64,000 nt of DNA. It comes from Apostichopus japonicus. Its lineage: Eukaryota > Echinodermata > Holothuroidea > Aspidochirotida > Stichopodidae. The position numbers and the translations under genes are program-made. Positions within the stretch are counted from its first letter, which is position 1. Each line of letters starts with the position of its first letter. Of the stretch, positions 57,101 to 60,100 are shown piece by piece. The stretch lies in NCBI RefSeq assembly GCF_037975245.1, contig NC_092574.1:20719213-20783212 (forward strand). The letters run 5' to 3'. Under the pieces are notes generated by a model. It saw only the letters and a program-made list of their open reading frames with translations, searched no databases and was not told where the DNA came from.

Positions 57101-60100
57101 TTCTGAGAGTAAGGGTAGCAGTTTTATCCACAGTGAGGCGAAAACAAACTGATTCGATAAGGATGACTATGTCCACGTAAATTTTCCCAGGATTAAAGTT
57201 TTGCTCACCTCGTTAGAGAGGGTGGTCAGGGTACTGTCGGGTGGATGCACCCCCTTAGGGTTAGGAATGTTCTGAAGCCGTTTCAGCAATGGCACAAGAG
57301 GTGCTGTGGTACCCCTGGGACTGGTCCGGTTGTCACTCTCCTGAACCCCATTGTCCCAGAGTTGGAGAAGCAGAAGGACTGCATCCAACAGGTGACTGAG
57401 CGTACCCCTCTGAATTGCCAGCTCCAGTAAGAGGGCCAGTGCCCTGTGCTGATCGGTGAATGGGATGGTGTCGGAATCTTTGGCACTTGCACAGGCATTC
57501 AGGTCTCTGCAGGCGAGAGAAAGTAGCCAAAACCGAAAATAAAATAAAATCATAAGACGGTTCCTTAAACTATTTTAAATTAGCTCCAAAATAGAAACTT
57601 TGCATACTGTAATTTCTTTGAAAGTTCGTCTCTGGTTAATACCATTCACATCCGCGACAAAAGTTATTTTTAAGTAAGTCTATATACTTAAGTTGCTTTC
57701 TGTACTCTCTCATACATGTTATGTTTTCTATTATTATAATATATATTCTGTACATACAGTTACTCGATTTTTCTCACCATGTTTATTTTCACTGCACCAC
57801 TGATTGGATAAACAAATAAACAAATTAAATTGAGTTGAATAAATAGATGCACTTTGCTGTTGTCAAGCAGATAATATTTTAGAAAACCCAGGAACATTCT
57901 CACCAAGAATATATTGCTATCATCTTATGATAAGCACCTTTATAGTAAAGCAACAATACACAAGAGGGATAAACTTCTGTAAAGAGACTATTAATAACAT
58001 TTTTGTCCACCATTTTGTAGCTGTCTCATGAGACATGTCACTAAAAACCACTGTAAAATCCACACAGACAATCTAAAATCTAAGATTACAAGCCCCCCAA
58101 AACAAGTAGCACTGGGATTGCAGGCAAACCTTACCCGACAACGACCGACTTCAGAAACGAGGTTGCCTTGTCCACTACTTCTAACCAAACTTTGCTCAAA
58201 TGTGACTCATCAAAGAGGGTGGCCTCTGGAAGCGCCTGCAGCGCGTCCAGTGACTCCTGAAGCAGTTCCGAGCAGAGGTCCGAGTCCTCGCCGGATCGCC
58301 AGGCCCGCCGCAAGAAGGCAAACGCAAACGAGAGTGCCGTTCGGGCTCCCACACGTGCCAGGGACATGGTCGCTTTCTCTGCTGGATTTTTAGGGCTACT
58401 GGAATGAGGATCAAAACAAAAATATGTAGGTTATTGAGGAGAACTTGTAATCAAGAACCAAGAGAAGCAAGTTGATATATATTCTGCAACAAACTTTCTG
58501 TTCTCTTTTTACTCAACAATGTAAAAAAATATTATCACACTGATCAGTAGCTTGACCATAAAGTGGAGTGGAGTGTTAGCTCAGTGGAGTGTTAGATCAG
58601 TGGTTAATGCCAGTGCCCTCCAATCATAAGGTTCCCAGTTCGAGTCACTCCAAGATTAATGTATGTCCTCCAGTTACACAGTTGTTGACAATTGACAATT
58701 CATAATCATGGACGTTAAATATGAATCTAAGAGACTGACTTCGGTCAGCTTGCGGCTTTGATAAGCCAATGAGGCTTCTCTGTGATTTCCTGCTTGCAGG
58801 AGGATCATACAACGTAATAAGCGAATAATTGAATGATTCCAATAAGGTTCAAAAACAATTGTCTAAGAAAAGAATATTTTCCATGGTATTACCACATCCC
58901 ATCAAGTACAAATACACATCAATGGTAACAAAGTGGTAAGTTTCAACCTTTTACTACTTTATCTTTGGTATCTGATGTGAATCCAAACTGACACAACACC
59001 GATAAAAGTTCAAAAACAGATTTACGGATCACTCGTAACAGACCTACAAATTCAATAGGTTTCTTCAGGCTTTCTACAATTATGATAAGAATCGCAGGGA
59101 TTAGTCCAGGACATTCCATTTCGGAGACTTGCATGGATACAAATTTACTGACGCCAACGGCTTAAACTCAGTTTAGGAGACCTGATTGAAAATACCCCAA
59201 AGTAGCCTTCTGATTGGTTGATGACCAGATGTGTGTAAAGTTGCCAAATAAGTGGTGGGCAACATACTTTTGCTAAAATGTTCTAGTTACAGTATGAATT
59301 CTAAAAACCATATGCTAGCTAGAATAGGTCACGCTATGTGTGAATTATTGTAGGGAAAGTGCGAGTAAGTTGCCCGGAAGTGTCCGTCAGAGATTTCTCA
59401 TTTAAAGGAATTCTCGGTGAGGCTGGAGCTTGTCAAAATTCATGGGACGGCAGAATTAAGGATTCGTCAACTCCAAAGAAGTGGTTTGGTTCAGTCAACA
59501 ACAGAAGCTGTTGTTCATGCAAGGATGTGTCTCCTTATCATATGGTGGAACCAAAATAGACGAGATTACTTGAAATTTCATAACTGAGCACATAACTGCC
59601 CATTTTCATGGGCCTAATCATTGGATGGACAAAGTTTATTAAAATATCTGATTTGAGAGAATTTATATAAAACGTTCATTACAGTACATAACTATGTACA
59701 CATGCTGCTACTAGTCAACCTTTATCAATGTAAAGATACTAGGGCTTCGAAGGAGGAAAGTGAAGACTACCGTACACAACCAACGACTCATGACAAATCT
59801 TTAAATCATTCCAATGTTTACAGTATATTCCATCACTTCTTCCATCTTCATAAATCAATTTTACGTTTGATTTTATTACTCCTTTTGATAAATACCTTTT
59901 CTTCTTTTCTGCAGACTTTGATTTCTGAACCTCTTGTTTCTTCTCCACATGCCCTTTATGGTCTTTACTCTGTCTTGCCAAGGCTTCGAAGAACCTCTCG
60001 AAGATGATCAATCGTTGTCTCAGTCGGACCGATGATAGAGTAGACATGGCCGCTTCTCGCAATGCCTCTCTTTGTTCGGAGAGTAACGACTGTTTACACT

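Noticed and set aside
59359-59559. 66-codon plus-strand ORF in intron 1
   Set aside because: No known family, no neighbours on that strand and no supporting signals.
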